Source: Shimia thalassica
Lineage (GTDB): Bacteria > Pseudomonadota > Alphaproteobacteria > Rhodobacterales > Rhodobacteraceae
DNA: 64,000 bases
NCBI RefSeq assembly: GCF_001458215.1
Contig: NZ_CYTW01000001.1
Coordinates: forward strand, 1,984,001-2,048,000
Reading direction: 5' to 3'
Shown here: positions 61,929 through 64,000 of the stretch, piece by piece
How the letters are laid out: each line of letters begins with the position of its first letter
Position numbering within the stretch: the first letter of the stretch is position 1
Translations under genes and position numbers: made by a program
The notes under the pieces: generated by a model
What the model saw: only the letters and a program-made list of their open reading frames with translations
Databases searched by the model: none
Told to the model about the DNA's origin: nothing

Positions 61929-63203
61929 ATGCATTTCCTTCAAATCACATCATTTCTGATTGTGATGGCCGGCGTCTTTGGCGCGATCAATTATCTTTAT
62001 CTGCGTCTGCCGTCCGCGATTGGTATCCTTGTGGTCGCCTTGCTGGCCAGTTTTGCCCTCTTGGGGATTGATTTTGTAGCCCCCCAGTTCGGCATTGCCG
62101 ACACCGCGCGCAACATGGTCAACGATATCGACTTTTCCGATGCCCTGCTCGAAGGCATGTTGGGGCTGTTGCTGTTTGCCGGTGCACTTCATGTCAAACT
62201 GGCCGATCTCAAGGCCCAGTGGATTCCCGTCGCGTTGATGGCCACAATCGGCATTGGGCTTTCAACTACCATCGTCGGTTTCGGGTTTAGCTGGATCACG
62301 GGCATGCCATTGATGATTGCGCTGGTGTTCGGGGCGTTGATCTCTCCGACAGACCCGGTTGCGGTTCTGGGTGTGCTGCGCGAGGCAAACCTGCGCAAAT
62401 CGCTGGAGACCAAAATTGCCGGTGAAAGCCTGTTCAACGACGGCGTGGGCTATGTTGTGTTTCTCGTGCTGTCGGGCATTGCCTTTGCGGGGATGGGTCA
62501 TGGCGATGCGCATGGCGCGGTAGACCACGGAGCGTCTGAACTGGATGATGCGGCACTTCTGTTTGTACAAGAGGCCGTTGGCGGCGCGGTTCTCGGGCTG
62601 GTTTTGGGGTGGATCACCTTCCGCGTGATGCGCCAGATCGATGATTATCCGCTTGAAGTTTTGCTGACACTCGGATTGGCCTTTGGCGGATACGAACTGG
62701 CCGTGGCGCTGCATGTTTCGGCCCCGATCATGGCGGTTTGTGCCGGTCTTCTCATCGGTGACATCGGCACAAAACACGGAATGAGCGAACAGACACGGGA
62801 ATACGTCGATGCCTTTTGGAAGCTGGTTGATGAAATCCTGAACGCGGTCCTGTTTTTGTTGATCGGGTTCGAGGTCTTTGCCGTCGCGTTTGATATGGAA
62901 TATCTGGTCTCGGGTGTGCTCGCGATTGGTCTTGCGCTGTTTGCGCGACTGGTGGCCGTGGCAGTGCCCATCCTGATCCTGAAACCCTTCCGCAGCTTTG
63001 GGCCGGGTGTCATTCCGATCATGACATGGGGTGGTCTCAAAGGCGGGATTTCTGTTGCTCTGGCGCTGTCTCTGCCAGACAATGAATGGAAACCCCTGAT
63101 CCTGACGGCCACGTATATTGTCGTTATTTTCTCAATCATCGTACAGGGCCTGACAATTGCGCCGCTTGCGGGCAAACTGGGCCGCGAACCGGAGCTGATG
63201 TAA
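61929..63203 (+). CDS. cation:proton antiporter (CPA1/NhaP-type)
   Basis: This 424-residue inner-membrane Na+/H+ antiporter has about 12-13 membrane segments. The CPA1 ion-site motifs are clear: 'GALISPTDPVAVLGVLRE' and 'AGESLFNDGVGYVVFLVLSGI' with the transport Asp (FNDG). 'MTWGGLKGGISVALALSLP' matches the conserved late segment. A His/Asp-rich loop (GHGDAHGAVDHGASELDD) interrupts the middle and could sense metal or pH. The stop overlaps the phzF-like start by one base (TAATG). Confidence 0.92.
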   Translation: MHFLQITSFLIVMAGVFGAINYLYLRLPSAIGILVVALLASFALLGIDFVAPQFGIADTARNMVNDIDFSDALLEGMLGLLLFAGALHVKLADLKAQWIPVALMATIGIGLSTTIVGFGFSWITGMPLMIALVFGALISPTDPVAVLGVLREANLRKSLETKIAGESLFNDGVGYVVFLVLSGIAFAGMGHGDAHGAVDHGASELDDAALLFVQEAVGGAVLGLVLGWITFRVMRQIDDYPLEVLLTLGLAFGGYELAVALHVSAPIMAVCAGLLIGDIGTKHGMSEQTREYVDAFWKLVDEILNAVLFLLIGFEVFAVAFDMEYLVSGVLAIGLALFARLVAVAVPILILKPFRSFGPGVIPIMTWGGLKGGISVALALSLPDNEWKPLILTATYIVVIFSIIVQGLTIAPLAGKLGREPELM

Positions 63204-64000
63204 TGACCGAGTATGCTGTTTATGACGTGTTCACCGACAAACCCTTTGGTGGCAATCAGTTAGCTGTCTTTCCTGATGCAACCCACCTGCCCGAGGACGA
63301 TCTGCAAAACATCGCCAAAGAGTTCAACTTTTCCGAGGTGACGTTTGTCTATCCGCCTGAAAACGGCGATCACACGGCCAAGGTGCGCATTTTCACACCC
63401 ACCATGGAAGTGCCCTTTGCAGGGCATCCGACCATCGGCACAACCGTGGCGCTGGCAGATACGGGACATGGGCCGGATATGGTTCTGGAACTCGGGGTTG
63501 GCCCGCTGGCCTGTCGCGCCTATGACGGCAGTGCCCAGTTCACAACCGAGGTCGCGCTGGAACGGCTGGCCTCTCCTGCGCCGGAACTGGTGGCGCGTGC
63601 CTTGGGCATCTCTGCCGACGCGATCCTGACACAGGCCCACGCACCCGTTATGGCAACGCTGGGCCTTGCCTTTACGATCACTGAGCTTGACTGCAAAGAC
63701 ACCCTGTCTGCGTTGCAAACCGATGTGGCCGCCTTTCGCGAAGGGGCCAAGGCCCATCCGGCAGGATTGGATTTTGCGCAGTTCGCCTATGTTCGCGAAG
63801 GCGACGTTGTGCATGCGCGAATGTTCGCGCCGCTCGACAACATCCCCGAAGATCCGGCAACAGGCAGTGCCTGCGCGACTTTGGGTGCCTTGCTTGCGGA
63901 TATTGAAGGAAACGATGTCACCCTGCGCATTCATCAAGGGGACGATATGGGCCGGTCCAGCGTGATCGGTGTCACGACCCTCGACGGGGCTGTCACAATC
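63203..64000 (+). CDS. PhzF family isomerase-like protein (3' end missing)
   Basis: The frame runs from ATG 63203 to the right edge without a stop, showing 266 residues. The PhzF diaminopimelate-epimerase fold is recognised by 'VYDVFTDKPFGGNQLAVFPDA', the catalytic Glu in EFNFSEVTFVYPP, 'TPTMEVPFAGHPTIGTTVALA' and DPATGSACATLGALLA. Family length is about 280-300, so only a few residues are missing. Most members outside phenazine producers have unknown substrates. The one-base overlap with the antiporter stop indicates co-transcription. Confidence 0.9.
   Translation, partial: MTEYAVYDVFTDKPFGGNQLAVFPDATHLPEDDLQNIAKEFNFSEVTFVYPPENGDHTAKVRIFTPTMEVPFAGHPTIGTTVALADTGHGPDMVLELGVGPLACRAYDGSAQFTTEVALERLASPAPELVARALGISADAILTQAHAPVMATLGLAFTITELDCKDTLSALQTDVAAFREGAKAHPAGLDFAQFAYVREGDVVHARMFAPLDNIPEDPATGSACATLGALLADIEGNDVTLRIHQGDDMGRSSVIGVTTLDGAVTI

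Overview
The window looks like a chromosomal segment of a marine alphaproteobacterium of the order Rhodobacterales (Roseobacter group). The reasons are the moderately high G+C content, gene sets typical of that group (livGFHM-type transporter, pssA-psd, lptFG-lptD-surA-pdxA-rsmA, class II DAHP synthase, IalB family, DUF4167 and DUF1499 proteins) and protein sequences that read like roseobacter homologues. Almost all of it is core, tightly packed genome. I saw no insertion sequence, prophage or CRISPR array. Both ends cut genes: a PAS sensor protein on the left and a PhzF-family protein on the right.

Layout. 0-7.7 kb: PAS/PhoR-like sensor (partial), gamma-carbonic anhydrase, gmk, YicC-type RNase, a PAS protein, class II DAHP synthase, a GlxA-type regulator, a small secreted protein and a PQQ-type sugar dehydrogenase. 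7.8-13.4 kb: a complete branched-chain (hydrophobic) amino-acid ABC transporter with two tiny secreted Cys-containing proteins inserted between its genes and an NtrC-like palindrome upstream. 13.7-17 kb: a low-G+C orphan secreted protein, a HerA-like ATPase and an intergenic region with two candidate small RNAs. 17.4-23.2 kb: an IalB-like protein, then an envelope operon (L,D-transpeptidase, second-type LpxD, specialised ACP, beta-ketoacyl-ACP synthase) divergent from a DUF882 peptidase.

23.3-29 kb is the most unusual part. An octaheme c-type cytochrome and a membrane cytochrome b form one operon. Divergent from it is a 1065-residue self-sufficient reductive dehalogenase: a corrinoid and 2x[4Fe-4S] RdhA module fused to a flavin/NAD(P)H reductase and a [2Fe-2S] ferredoxin. 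A single FNR-type palindrome (TTGAC-N4-ATCAA) lies between them, so both are probably induced together at low oxygen or by NO.

29-41.6 kb: EnvZ-like histidine kinase, MBL hydrolase, tRNA-Asn(GUU), pssA-psd, a TetR-controlled AhpD-like cluster with paired operators, a 40-residue small protein, ndk, an ABC-F protein, MarC, an aspartic protease, holC and pepA. 41.7-49.2 kb: the LPS-export and outer-membrane biogenesis operon lptF-lptG-lptD-surA-pdxA-rsmA. 49.2-64 kb: DUF4167, prmC-prfA, a small secreted CxC protein, DUF1499, agmatinase, an M20 amidohydrolase, mazG, an iron(III)-binding protein preceded by an iron-rhodo-type box, a nucleoside hydrolase, GNAT, SelO, an EamA exporter, an EEP-family hydrolase, a Na+/H+ antiporter and PhzF.
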